Shown here piece after piece: positions 35,182 to 46,087 of a stretch of 64,000 nt of DNA; within the stretch, counting starts at the first letter, position 1, and each line of letters begins with the position of its first letter. Both the position numbers and the translations under genes were made by a program. Origin of the DNA: Siphonodentalium dalli (taxonomy: Eukaryota; Mollusca; Scaphopoda; Gadilida; Siphonodentaliidae); NCBI GenBank assembly GCA_032622095.1, contig CP136068.1, forward strand, positions 56,816,025-56,880,024. The letters are read 5' to 3'. Under the pieces are notes generated by a model. The model was not told the DNA's origin, searched no databases, and saw nothing but the letters and a program-made list of their open reading frames with translations.

Positions 35182-36740
35182 CTACGAGTTAGACCAATCG
35201 TGTATTTTCGATATATATTTGTTTAGAACGTCAGCAGCCAGTATGGGATCTTCTACTGCAAGATAAAAGGGGGTATCGTCTGCAAAAAGTCGGATATTAC
35301 TTGTTATCTCCTCTGCTATATCATTGCTGTATATCAAGAATAGTAGGGGACCCAGTAACCACCCTTAAGGGACACCAGATTCTACATATTTCCAAGACGA
35401 CTGGGTAGTTTCCAAAATGACTCTTTGTTGTCGATTTTCCAAATCATTTTTCAAAAGGTCGTATGTGTTTTCACACACACCTAGATTACTTAGTTTGGAC
35501 AATAGTCCCTTATGCCAAACTTTATCAAAAGCTTTGCTGGTGTCACAGAAAAGGCAACTTATTTCTTTGCCTTCGTCTAAAGATGAAATAAGATAATGAT
35601 ATATGTATGTTAGCTGGAATACGGTACTGTCGTTTAGAGTGAAACCCGATTGTAAATCTGTTAGGAGCTTATTTTCGTATAAGTATTTTGATAAATGTCG
35701 AAAGATACATTTCTCAAATATCTTTCAGAGGCAACTTAAAATGAAATCGGACGATAATTCGATGGCATACTTGGATCTCCATTTTTAAAGATGGGACAAA
35801 CGTTTGCTGTCTTCCACTCGTCAGGGTAATAGGAATGTTTTAACAATTCGTTAAATATATAGCACTTGCTAGGGCCGTAGCGCAGTTCTTTATAATTTTT
35901 GGGCTTATACCGTCCTCGCCACTGGACTTTGCTACTTTAACGCTTGTCAGGGATTCCAATACATCTTTGGGTGTAATCTTAATAAGTTTCAAGGTACAAT
36001 TTTTAGATCTAGATAATAGCGGTGTTTCTTTTTTGTCAGATTATGGCAGGGACGATGTAGAGCAGACATAATTATTTAATATACTTCTGATTTAGAATTG
36101 TTATCTGTGTATACGTTGTTGCCCTCGCAGAGTGCCGGAATAGGTTTGTGGTCTGGAGCCATGAGCCTATTAAGAGTTTTTCACCACACGGAGGACTCGG
36201 TAAAAGAACTGCCGAGGAGTTTTTGTTTTTTTTTTCCATTTCCAGTCGCTTGGCAGTTCTGATAAATGATATTACTTCATTTCGCTTGGTTTTATATTTA
36301 GCCCATGCATTTAATGTCGTATTCTTTTTTGCTTTGTCATATAATCGTTTGCGTTGCCTCATAAGGAGACGAATGTGGCCTGACATCCATTCGGGTTCAT
36401 CTGGTCTAATTGTAACAATTTTATTTGGAATGTGTTTTATCGCAACTTCATTCATTTTGTTAGTAACCACAGTCGCGAGTTCTGTATAATTTACATGTTT
36501 CAATGGAATCTCGGAGCCCCACGTTTGCAATTCTTCATTCATTGCACTGAAATTTGCCTCGTTGTATTTCCATATTTTTCTTTTGATGAATCGGGTCGAT
36601 GTCGCTTTACAAATATTCAAACTAAGTACGATTGGGCCGTGATATCGAACCAATTCTGCAAAAAAAGGCTCTAAAATCTCACAAGTCTTTCGAAGGACGT
36701 CGGAATTATGACGTAATTGACAGCGAACATGACGTTGCAA
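35182..36740 (-). pseudogene. LINE-D: fragment from end of endonuclease to RT core
   Basis: A minus-strand frame at 36740-36072 (222 codons) carries the endonuclease end (YHGPIVLSLNI, in place of a SDH-type motif) and the linker (KRKIWKYNEANFSAMNEEL, HIPNKIVTIRPDEPEWM). Downstream, in shifted frames, come GEDGISPKIIK, a YPDEWKTANVCPIFKNGD-like stretch, SGFTLNDST and CLFCDTSKAFDKVWH. Near 35360, SGVP is followed by a stop where Gln is expected, then LLGPLLFLIYSNDI. LFADDTPFYLA is the FADD form of the catalytic box. Sequence becomes unrelated after a stop at 35182-35184. The copy is truncated at both ends. Confidence 0.8.
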
Positions 36741-37035
36741 AGAGCTGTATTATATACTATCATATATGATGAAGTTCGAAGCCTTGGCCATGCATGCACA
36801 GTGACTGATGCATAACTTTCCGCCACTGTAATTTCAATGGCCTGTCAGTAGTATAATACACTGGCGCAACTTGTCCACGAAACGTACATTTATTAATATA
36901 ATTTATACATAGGCCCATGCATTCGATGTCAAGTTGGCGTGATATGGAATTTGAGTGGATGGGAATTCGCGGATTCCTTTTGAACGCTCTGGTTATTTCT
37001 ATTAGAAATATGGAACTATATCTTCATGGAGCGTA
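36741..37035. other. Unassigned sequence
   Basis: No supported feature was found upstream of LINE-D. Confidence 0.35.
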
Positions 37036-37039
37036 CACA

Positions 37040-37485
37040 ATTACTTGGAAGAAGAGTCGAGTCGCCGGCAAAACAACAATTTACATCGTAAAACCCACCG
37101 ATAAACGTCCAAAAATCACAGCAGACCGCATGTTTATCCCCTAGTCTACTTCGAATTTTCAACATCGTTGTCCATAGGAACGAGGTTATGTCTATTTCCG
37201 ATCGGAACCCCGCAATGATAAAATGTTTCCATCTGTCATCACCTAGCTCCATGGGCAATTGACCAATCAGTGTCACAAAAATTGGATTTACCTGCTTAGA
37301 TGCTGAACTCATGAGTGAAATTCGGTGAATTAGAATGGAGATTCTAGTTCACTCATTCAGCCTCCAATTAGGTAAATCCACTGATTTTAGCAGATAAACA
37401 TGCTGTCTGGTGTTATTTTGGAACATTTGTCGCTGGTTTTTACGATGGAAAATGCAGTTTTACCGGCGACGCGTTATATCGCAAC
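37040..37485. mobile_element. ~445-bp fold-back built from the dispersed repeat
   Basis: The left half (minus orientation) and right half (plus orientation) both carry GATAAACATGC(T/G)GTCTG, TTTTTACGATG.AAA and TTGC/TACCGGCGAC. The centre near 37325 is itself palindromic: TGGATTTACCTGCTTAG..GAACTCATGAGTGA against its complement. The 98-codon frame at 37016-37312 falls inside and shows no known domain. The same sequence occurs at 27635-27850, so this is a mobile family arranged as an inverted pair. Confidence 0.72.
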
Positions 37486-37782
37486 TGTTCAACCTGACGC
37501 CCCCTGTTCAGAGAAGATATATAAACACCATATTTAATTTATCTTTTCCAATAAAACGATTAAACATACAACTATAAATGTACTATTATTCATACATAAT
37601 CCGTCACAATAATACGTACAGTTGTAAATGTGTGCATGATATCCTGATCAGCATTCAAATAAATATACGTTGTCACCAAATGATGTTCTGTTTTTTAGGG
37701 CTATCGTTTTACGGAAAGTGGGATTGAAAACATTAGTGGATTCCTTCGTGTTCAAAATCCACAAAAAGGGTAAGTATAGCTT
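37486..37782. other. Unassigned AT-rich sequence
   Basis: No supported feature was found. Confidence 0.35.
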
Positions 37783-37925
37783 ACTAGCTGAAACAGGCTC
37801 CATTCGGGAGCCTTTGTTCGGTGTCAGAGGGGCATGCGGCCCCTGAACAAAGGGACATGTAGCCATGTGTGCGCTTCGCGCACACGACATACAGGTCCTA
37901 CTCTTTTATATATATATATATATTG
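37783..37925 (+). mobile_element. Compact ACTAG-headed element with three stacked hairpins
   Basis: It starts ACTAGCTGAAACAGGCTCCA. Possible stems are AGGCTCC/GGAGCCT (37795-37801 with 37807-37813), CCTTTGTTC/GAACAAAGG (37811-37819 with 37845-37853) enclosing AGGGGC/GCCCCT (37828-37833 with 37839-37844), and GTGTGCGC/GCGCACAC with a 3-base loop (37867-37885). The first two overlap and are mutually exclusive. It ends CCTACTCTTTTATATATATA. The same tail phrase ends the sequence at 38240-38335, so head and tail belong to one dispersed family. No tRNA-type promoter boxes were seen. Confidence 0.7.
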
Positions 37926-38194
37926 GTAATATTATTATTATTATTCTACTTCAATATATCATCGGCCAAATAGGTTCATAGTGGACCACAATATTGACAA
38001 TGGTTCATATTGGACTTATTTGGTTCTGGCATAATCCACAGTGGACTTATACCCGTTATTCTGTTGGGTGGCGCGGGACACAGTGAAAACACATCTATAA
38101 AGAGTGTGCATCTGGTGCTATAAAAATAGGCCCATAGTGAGCATATATGTTTGTTTTGTTTTTGTTTGTTTTTATTTATTTGATTAAAAACAAA

Positions 38195-38337
38195 TTTAGA
38201 TCAAAATTTTGAAAAACTAACGCCGTTATAACCTCCGCCAGGGTACCCGAGTCACCACACCAAATTTGGTTGAAATCGGACCAGAAGTCTGGGAGACAGA
38301 CGGACAAACAAATCCTACTCTTTTACATATAGAGGAT
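38195..38337 (+). mobile_element. 5'-truncated tail of the same family
   Basis: CCAAATTTGGTTGAAATCGG, then AGAC AGACGGACAAAC and CCTACTCTTTTACATATA. The CCAAATTT..GAAATCGG core is shared with modules at 21.5-23.5 and 51.7-55 kb, and the tail with 37925. Confidence 0.65.
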
Positions 38338-38346
38338 ATGAAATGA

Positions 38347-38466
38347 GTGTTTCTCTCATATAATATTTATGAAACGAGTCTAAGAATTTTCAGTTTTCTC
38401 GAGCCTCCGGCGAGAGAAAACTGAAAATTCGTGACGAGTTTCATAAATATCATATGAGAGAAACAC
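38347..38466. repeat. 120-bp near-perfect palindrome
   Basis: GTGTTTCTCTCATAT.ATATTTATGAAAC..GAATTTTCAGTTTTCTC is followed at once by its complement, with an apex near CGAGCCTCCGGCGAG. Arms are about 57 bp with a few mismatches and almost no loop. Confidence 0.9.
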
Positions 38467-39000
38467 CAATTACATATTCTATTTATCATATGACGCCTAT
38501 ACATTGATTATGATGTCCAAAACGCACACAAATCACTAAATAGCTATATGACATCGGCAGCAAAAGGTTAATGTGACGTCACTTCATTGCACCGGAAGCC
38601 CAATTACACCTGGTGAACTAGCAAAAATAATATGCACGCGAAGATATAGTGCGCTATTCTGTTCTCAGTTTGTGACATTATATCGTATGTTTATTAGATA
38701 AATACGAATTACATATTATATTTATCGTATAACAATGTCCAAAACTATATATTTCAAGATTATAATTGCGAGAATTTCGGCATCGCGTTGATTGACGCGC
38801 ACGAATTTGACCTGCATTTAGTTAGAGATGCGGCTCGGCCCCGGCTGCCATTCAGCCAATCAGAACACACTTTTTGTCAACAAACCAATCAAATTATCGG
38901 AAGGTAATATGAACTAGTAATTGATATGAAATTGATTTATGACATACTTTCCAACGTAAATAATGATTGAGTCATATGATAAATATAGATATGTATTGTT
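38465..39000. mobile_element. Possible ~530-bp inverted-repeat element
   Basis: ACATATTCTATTTATCATATGAC at the left is matched by an inverted ATATCTATATTTATCATATGAC at about 38971-38998, with a partial direct copy near 38708. Arms are only about 25 bp and no target duplication is evident, so the limits are uncertain. Confidence 0.4.
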
Positions 39001-39855
39001 TTACTAGTTTGATTGGAGAGGGGTATTCTGACCATCGTACCATGTAATGCGTACATGTCATATTAAGTGCTCAGTTATATAACATATAATTTTATTAATA
39101 TCGCATGTGATCAATGTGTTAATGATGGGCAATGCATTTTCCGTCAAGTTATTCAGTCCGACAAAATCTGTTTCTCTTAAGTAGAACTTGAAGATATATA
39201 TTTTGGTTATAAAAAGATAAACTGACGGATTGTAACGCTCCACCTAAACTGACGGAATGTAACGCTCCACCTAAACACTCACGGTGCTTGGTAGAATTTT
39301 GGTCCTCGTCGAATGACGGGATATAAAACCAAATCGCGTGAGGATTCCCTGCTACCGTTCATTGTGGGCGGAAGGTGAACTTTTGATTACGGTAATCGGA
39401 AATCTCGGAACAAGATTCGAGTGCAATCACACGAATAAGGAAGTCCAATTTTAAATTAACGAAGCAGAAGTCTAACAAAATTCCAGACTAGCTCCGATAG
39501 GCAGCGTGAGTTATCAGTTGGTGTTGCCTCGCGGTTGCAGAGCCGCCAATCGATTTCCAACTACACACATTGTAATGATTAGAATTTATCTTCCATGCTG
39601 GCTCTGATAAGTGTTTGATGCAGTTGTCTAGCGGATCCTATTCCATATACTGATCACACAATTTAAATAATCCCACAAATACCAATTATATGAATATTTC
39701 TGTCTGATATATGCCGTACTGTTTTTAAGCCTATATGTATTGTGTCAATTATAAGAAAGAGTGTTTTAAACACGATATCAAGGGGGTTTTTTTTCACTGT
39801 ATAATGCGTTTCCTTCATTGTACGGTAGCTGATAATGTCGGATCGACTTTAAATT
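39001..39855. other. Unassigned sequence with a 27-bp duplication
   Basis: AAACTGACGGA(T/A)TGTAACG..CTCCACCT is repeated twice at 39219-39272. Nothing else is recognised in this stretch. Confidence 0.5.
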
Positions 39856-39859
39856 ACAG

Positions 39860-40240
39860 CCCATGCATGATAAACCATGGTTGACGGCAATGTAAGACAA
39901 TTGTTAAGACAACGTGACCGATAGAGGAAGAAAGCACTGATAACTAATTTGCAAAGTGATTGGCAAAAAATTGTAATTGCTAGAAACAAGGTAGTCCAGT
40001 CCAGTCCGCGGTGTCGATACATTGACTTGCGGAAATACAAAGTCGATAACCACAAAATTTTTATAGACTCGAAACTATGTAGATGTGGTCTCGGCGATGA
40101 GTCTGTTGACCACTATTTATATGACTGCACGTTATATGCTAGCGAAAGACTGAGGCTATACAACAGTTTGATATAACTTTTGATGTGAATGCCAGCAAGA
40201 ACACTTTTATTAGGCAATCCATATATACATCAGCGACGAA
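39860..40240 (+). pseudogene. LINE-E: C-terminal remnant of a LINE ORF2
   Basis: Plus-strand sequence encodes HDKPWLTAM and DNVTDRG fragments, then a 75-codon frame (39949-40176) with NKVVQSSPRCRYIDLRKYK and a Cys/His motif, LCRCGLGDESVDHYLYDC. A frameshift then gives DVNASKNTFIRQSIYTSA before a stop near 40244. The Cys/His motif and the closing IRQSIY-type segment match the C-terminal ends of LINE-A and LINE-B. Two stops and two frame changes mark it as dead; it is severely 5'-truncated. Confidence 0.7.
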
Positions 40241-40260
40241 TTGAATATTGTTATCTTTAA

Positions 40261-40729
40261 AGGTACTCAACCCGTAAAGAGGGTCCCCATCTCAACAGAT
40301 TCCAACAACAACAATCCGATCAGAGGGTCCTATATTACTATTTCTTTGGCTTTGGGGGTAAAAAATATTTGATTCGAGTCGAGGAACCCATCAAACAAAG
40401 CTCAGAGTTATTAGATATTGATTTTTCAAATTTGTTATGTTCTCGTGGTGAGTACCAATAACTGCCGTAATCTGCTCTGGATGTGTACTCCAAATCTATT
40501 CAAACAGACAAGGATGAATAACTCTAAAATCAAGTGGTAATTTTAACGCAATTTTGACTGAGTTCTGGGCCAGATAGTATTCCCGATAATGAAAAATAAT
40601 AGATTTCTAAAATCGATATCTAACAAATCTGAGCTTTGATGGGTGACTTCCTCGACTCGAATCAAATATTTTTTACCCCCGAAGCCATTGAAATAGTAAT
40701 TGAGAGGAGTTTTATCGGGTTGAGTACCT
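40261..40729. mobile_element. 469-bp TTAA-flanked fold-back element, family copy 1
   Basis: TTAA at 40257-40260 and 40730-40733 flanks perfect terminal AGGTACTCAA/TTGAGTACCT. The element is nearly palindromic throughout. TTACTATTTCTTTGGCTTTGG, GGTAAAAAATATTTGATTCG and GAGGAACCCATCAAA.AAAGCTCAGA all recur inverted in the right half. It lies about 15 bp past LINE-E. The same element, diverged, is at 57304-57754. No coding capacity. Confidence 0.93.
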
Positions 40730-40733
40730 TTAA

Positions 40734-41534
40734 GTATACGGGCATCGGTTCATTAACGAGATCGGATATGTGTATATGATAATGTCTTCCGCTAGATGTT
40801 CGCATACAAGAATATAACGTACAATACTACTTACTTTAACTTACTTTAACTTACTTATTGAATTACTTTACTTTATGTCATTACAGGCAACCCATGGGAA
40901 TCGTCCAAATTTTTTGTTTTAAAGTGTACCTACCACATACGCGAATTTATTGCGAAAACAAATGAGCATCACAGGCAGCCAAATAACCCACCACCCATCT
41001 CTTCTTTATATTTCTGATTGATACTTTTGATTGATAATGTTAACATATGTTAACAATAGTGTGTCAATATACTGTATTAATCCATGACTATATGTTTTGA
41101 ATCTATTCGCGAGTTAATATGTAACATAAAGTTATTAAACGGAAATAAATATATACGGGTTGATTGGTTGATTGGATTGATTGACGGAAAATTGGTTATG
41201 GATGTGTCCCGTCATGTTACGTGGTTATCATAGCATGAATGTTTTTGTCAGCAAGCGAATGTTCCCGTTTGACTGAGTGGATATATATTTTTATTGTGAT
41301 TTCAGTATTGTGTTATGATTTTCTTTCCAGATTATCCATACTCGTCCGATGCCGTCGGCAGACAATACTTACACAGCAGGGTGGAATATCTGAAAGGTAT
41401 TCGTCAGTCCCATATAGTTCCATTATGTATCGTCTTTAACATTACTTTGGAAGTCCAGTATGGGAATGTGTTAGCGCATTAGCACCATACGCTATCCAGC
41501 GGTTTTATCCCCACAAACACAAATTTGCAATGGG
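40734..41534. other. Unassigned sequence with short TTACTTTAAC and TTGATTGG repeats
   Basis: Short simple repeats lie at about 40835-40875 and 41158-41185. No gene was recognised. Confidence 0.4.
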
Positions 41535-42970
41535 GGTGACGAGGTTAGTGTATCTTGACGTGTTGGAGGGTAACGATGTTAGTGTATCTGGACGTGTTGG
41601 AGGGTAACCAGAGGTTATTGTATCTGGACGTGTTTTTGGAGCCTACCCATATTAGTGTATCTGGACGTGTTTGGAGGGTAACCAAATTAGTGTATCTGGA
41701 CGTGTTTGGAAGGTAACGAGATTAGTGTATCTGGACGTATTTGGAGGGTAACCAGATTAGTGTGTCTGGACCTGTTTGGGTGGTAACGAGGTTAGTTTAT
41801 CTGGACATGTTTGGAGGGTAACGAGATTAGTTTATCTGGACGTGTTTGGAGGGTAACGAGGTTAGTTTATCTGGACGTGTTTGGGTGGTAACGAGATTAG
41901 TGTATCTGGACGTATTTGGAGGGTAACCAGAGTAGTGCATCTGGACGTGTTTGGAGGGTAACGAGATTAGTTTATCTGGACGTGTTTGGGTGGTAACGAG
42001 ATTAGTGTATATGGACGTGTTGGAGGGTAACGAGGTTAGTGTATCTGGACGTGTTTTGGGTGGTAACGAGGTTAGTTTATCTGGACGTGTTTGGGTGGTA
42101 ACGAGGTTAGTGTATCTGGACATGTTTGGTGGTAACGAGGTTAGTTTATCTGGACGTGTTTGGGTGGTAACGAGGTTAGTGTATCTGGACGTGTTGGAGG
42201 GTAACGAGGTTAGTGTATCTGGACGTGTTTGGAGGGTAACGAGATTAGTTTATCTGGACGTGTTTGGGTGGTAACGAGGTTAGTTTATCTGGACGTGTTT
42301 GGGTGGTAACGAGATTAGTGTATCTGGACGTGTTTGGAGGGTAACCAGATTAGTGTATCTGGACCTGTTTGGAGGGTAACCAGATTAGTGTATCTGGACG
42401 TGTTTGGAGGGTAACCAGATTAGTGTATCTGGACGTGTTTGGAGGGTAACCAGATTAGTATATCTGGACCCGTTTGAATGGTAACGAGATTATTGTTTAT
42501 GAACGTGTTTGGAGGGTAACGAGATTAATGTATCTAGACGTGTCTGGAGGGTACGAGAATAGTTTATCTGGACGTGTTTGGACGGCAACCAGATTAGTGT
42601 ATCTGGACGTGTTGGAGGGTAACCAGTAGTTAGTGTATCTGGACGTGTTTGGAGGGTAACCAGAGTAGTGCATCCGGACGTGTTTTGGAGCCTACCCATA
42701 TTAGTGTATCTGGACGTGTTTGGAGGGTAATCAGAGTAGTGCATCTGGACGTGTTTGGAGGGTAACCAGATTAGTATATCTGGACGTGTTTGGAGGGTAA
42801 CCAGATTAGTATATCTGGACCCGTTTGAATGGTAACGAGATTATTGTTTATGAACGTGTTTGGAGGGTAACCAGATTAGTGTATCTGGACGTGTTTGGAG
42901 GGTAACCAGATTAGTGTATCTGGACGTGTTTGGAGGGTAACCAGATTAGTATATCTGGACCCGTTTGAAT

Positions 42971-43262
42971 GGTAACGAGATTATTGTTTATGAACGTGTT
43001 TGGAGGGTAACGAGATTAATGTATCTAGACGTGTCTGGAGGGTACGAGAATAGTTTATCTGGACGTGTTTGGACGGCAACCAGATTAGTGTATCTGGACG
43101 TGTTGGAGGGTAACCAGTAGTTAGTGTATCTGGACGTGTTTGGAGGGTAACCAGAGTAGTGCATCCGGACGTGTTTTGGAGCCTACCCATATTAGTGTAT
43201 CTGGACGTGTTTGGAGGGTAATCAGAGTAGTGCATCTGGACGTGTTTTGGAGCTTAGCCATA
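42971..43262. repeat. 491-bp-offset exact duplication inside the minisatellite
   Basis: About 290 bp starting GTAACGAGATTATTGTTTATG at 42481 recurs at 42972 with no difference that I can see, including rare variants such as GTATCTAGACGTGTC and GCATCCGGACG. The offset is 491 bp (14 x 35 plus 1), pointing to a recent unequal exchange or replication slippage. Confidence 0.92.
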
Positions 43263-43865
43263 TCAGTGTATCTGGGCGTGTTTGGGGGGTAACTAGAGTA
43301 GTGCATCTGGACGTGTTTTTGGAGCCTACCCATATTAGTGTATCTGGACGTGTTTGGACGGCAACCAGATTAGTGTATATGGACGTGTTGGAGGTTAACC
43401 AGAGGTTAGTGTATCTGGGCGTGTTTGGAGGGTAACCAGAGTAGTGCATCTGGACGTGTTTTGGAGCCTAACCATATTAGTGTATCTGGACATGTTTGGG
43501 TAGTAACGAGATTAGTGTATCTGGACGTGTTTGGAGGGTAATGAGATTAGTGTATCTGGACGTGTTTGGACGGTAACCAGATTAGTGTATCTGGACGTGT
43601 TGGATGGTAACCAGAGGTTAGTATATCTGGACGTGTTTGGAGGGTAACCAGAGTAGTGCATCTGGACGTGTTTTTGGAGCCTACCCATATTAGTGTACCT
43701 GGACGTGTTTGGACGGTAACGAGATTAGTGTATCTGGACGTGTTTTTGGAGCCTACCCATATTAGTGGACCTGGACGTGTTTGGGCGGTGACGAGATTGG
43801 TGTATCTGGACGTGTTGGATGGTAACCAGAGGTTAGTGTATCTGGACTTGTTTGGAGGGTAACCA

Positions 43866-44336
43866 GAGTAGTGCATCTGGACGTGTTTTTGGAGCCTACC
43901 CATATTAGTGTACCTGGACGTGTTTGGGCGGTGACGAGATTGGTGTATCTGGACGTGTTGGGGGGTAACCAGAGGGTAGTGTATCTGGACGTGTTTGGAG
44001 TGTAACCAGAGTAGTGAATCTGGACGTGTTTTTTGAGCCTACTCATATTAGTGTACCTGGACGTGTTTGGGCGGTAACGAGATTGATGTATCTGGACGTG
44101 TTGGAGGGTAACCAGAGGTTAGTGTATCTGGACGTGTTTGGGGGGTAACCAGAGTAATGCATCTGGACGTGTTTTTGGAGCCTACCCATATTAGCGTATC
44201 TGGACGTGTTTGGGCGGTAACGAGATTGGTGTATCTGGACGTGTTGGAGGGTAAATAGAGGTTAGTGTATCTGGACGTGTTTGGAGGGTAACTAGAGTAG
44301 TGCAGCTGGACTTGTTTTTGGAGTCTACCCATATTA
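43866..44336. repeat. ~143-bp higher-order repeat (four units)
   Basis: AGAGTAGTGCATCTGG-type units recur near 43866, 44010, 44152 and 44295, spaced 142-144 bp. The same order of variant units follows each time (CTACCCATATTAG, TTTGGGCGGT, ACGTGTTGGAGGG, CAGAGGTTAG). Confidence 0.85.
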
Positions 44337-44862
44337 TAAGTTACAGGGCGAGTTGTTGCCGGATACGGTGTCATATGAGGATCTATGAGGCGAAGTGAGA
44401 TTAATATCGGGCGAGGCGCTAGCCGAGCCCCATATTAATCTCGCTGAGCCTCATATGTCACCGTAGCCGGCAACAACGAGCCCTGTAACGATTTGATTAT
44501 GTCACCCACATTTCATGTTTTCCGTGTGAGAATTTGAATTATTTATACGAATTTCATTACCTGCCAGTAAGTAAATATATCACATGCAGGTTTTGGTATA
44601 TGGTAGTATGTCTTTAAATTAACAGAACTTGATTTCCGACAGATATCACTTTTCTTGGCGCCAAAATACACCGAAAATATACCCGAGGCGGCAGAGTTCC
44701 ATGAAAAACAAAATGGCGGACATCGACCCCATATGGGAACCCTGAGGGGGGGATATGGGTTCCATATGGGACGGGCTACAAAGATGACGACCCGATGTCT
44801 CCTGATATGCCTCTACCAACGGAGCGTCCTCATTGGTCGATCCAACCAGGTGACATGATAAT
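44337..44862. mobile_element. 526-bp insertion in the minisatellite, carrying a 150-bp palindrome
   Basis: The array stops after CCCATATTA and resumes with AGTGTATCTGGACGTG, exactly where the unit would continue, so 44337-44862 is inserted DNA. It opens with a near-perfect hairpin (44340-44489). No long TIR, poly-A tail or clear target duplication was found; at most a few bases (TTA/TA) are shared at the ends. Its nature is unknown. It also contains ATATGGGAACCC..GGGTTCCATATGG as a second small inverted pair near 44733-44769. Confidence 0.7.
44340..44489. repeat. 150-bp near-perfect palindrome
   Basis: GTTACAGGGCGAGTTGTTGC at the left is complemented by GCAACAACGAGCCCTGTAAC at the right. Symmetry continues through CATATGAGG and AGATTAATAT to the GC-rich apex GGCGCTAGCC. 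Confidence 0.92.
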
Positions 44863-44956
44863 AGTGTATCTGGACGTGTTTGGGCGGTAACGAGATTAGT
44901 GTATCTGGACGTGTTTGGATGGTAACGCGATTTGTGTATCTGTACGTGTTTGGAGA
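44863..44956. repeat. Right remainder of the 35-bp minisatellite
   Basis: About 2.5 units with the same phrase (AGTGTATCTGGACGTGTTTG) continue after the insertion, the last one diverged. Confidence 0.88.
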
Positions 44957-45005
44957 TATTTTGTTCACAAGGACCGACGCATGCAATTGTTTATATTTGG
45001 ACCGA

Positions 45006-45034
45006 CCCCCCCCCCCCCCCACACACACACAAAC
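45006..45034. repeat. Poly-C (15) and (CA)n tract
   Basis: Fifteen C followed by ACACACACACA. Simple sequence. Confidence 0.9.
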
Positions 45035-45997
45035 ACCTTTTTTATGTTGTTCCATAAGTGTTCATGTGATAATTATCCTTCTAATTTCGATGTAGGCCTA
45101 ATGCTTGTAATGATTTAATGGTTGATTATTTAAATGTTAACCAGGGGGTCGGTCTGTCTATATATGTACTTTCTTCATATCATACGATGAATGAATTATG
45201 AGAAATAAACTATTGATTGATATTGTATCGAATGGTGTTAAACTTGACTAAAAAATGCTGTTCGGAATGCTATTTCACTCAATGTACCGAAAAACGTGAT
45301 AACTTCTATCCACAACGCACTGAGGTTTGAGTAAGTTATTTAACGAATATGTCAAGACTGACGGCATCACACACATCGTCTATCGTGTGTGGCGGGTACA
45401 TGAAGTTTGTTTCGATACGGACTGTACTCGTATACCACTTTGGTCCCATATTTGATTCATCCGTGGGAGCGCAGTGGTGTATGTGTGGTACGAAATTTCG
45501 GATAAAGTCGCGATTGGGCAGTGAACGGGTAATATTAGACTTTTGTCGCGATTGGCAGTGGCTGATCCGTGTATACAACTCGGTGTATGCACGTTAAAGA
45601 ACGCTACTGGAGCCATCACAGTGTTATAAAGGTTCTCGGTCGTGGCAGCACCCGGACCACTGCGTCTATAACCAGAATTGGTTCATGCACTGAAATATCT
45701 ACAGATATACGGTATATATCATATATGCAACGTCAGACATTTCTGATTAATCCTTTCTTATCGAAGTTGTTTCCGTTACCTGTTTACCGTCGTTTTGCTT
45801 TTTTATTTGTCGTAATATTTGGCGTATGCGGATAAAACAGTTTGTTGTATATTTACCGAAATTAAATTACATCTTCTGCAAATGATACCTGATGTCTTGG
45901 CTATATTACTAATCTTGGAAAATATCCGCAGAAAAAAAAACATTGGATGTCACCTTTTGTGTTATGATGTGGGAATAGAACTTTACTCTTTATTCTA
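45035..45997. other. Unassigned sequence
   Basis: Short open frames (45349-45597, 45569-45835) contain no motif I recognise. No RNA or repeat was identified. Confidence 0.35.
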
Positions 45998-46087
45998 CTA
46001 CAATTTCCTAAAATAACTCGCATCGTATGAACCCGAAATGTGTTGTTCTGCGAGATATCCACATAGCTCCTATCACAGGCCAAAAAT
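45998..46087 (+). repeat. Dispersed repeat, third copy of the 3.2-kb family
   Basis: CTACAATTTCCTAAAATAAC, then GAACCCGAAATGTGTTGTTC and TGCGAGATATCC, matches 3250-3348 and 3155-3247. Confidence 0.75.

Larger units (their letters stand above)
41535..44336. repeat. Second 35-bp minisatellite, about 80 units
   Basis: The unit is GGTAAC(C/G)AGATTAGTGTA, then TCTGGACGTGTTTGGAG, at 35 bp, with 34-bp variants (GTGTTGGAGG) and a variant containing GGAGCCTACCCATATTAG. It is unrelated in sequence to the 35-bp array at 26.9 kb. Open frames on both strands (for example 41951-42274 plus and 43547-43903 minus) come from the repeat. Confidence 0.96.
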
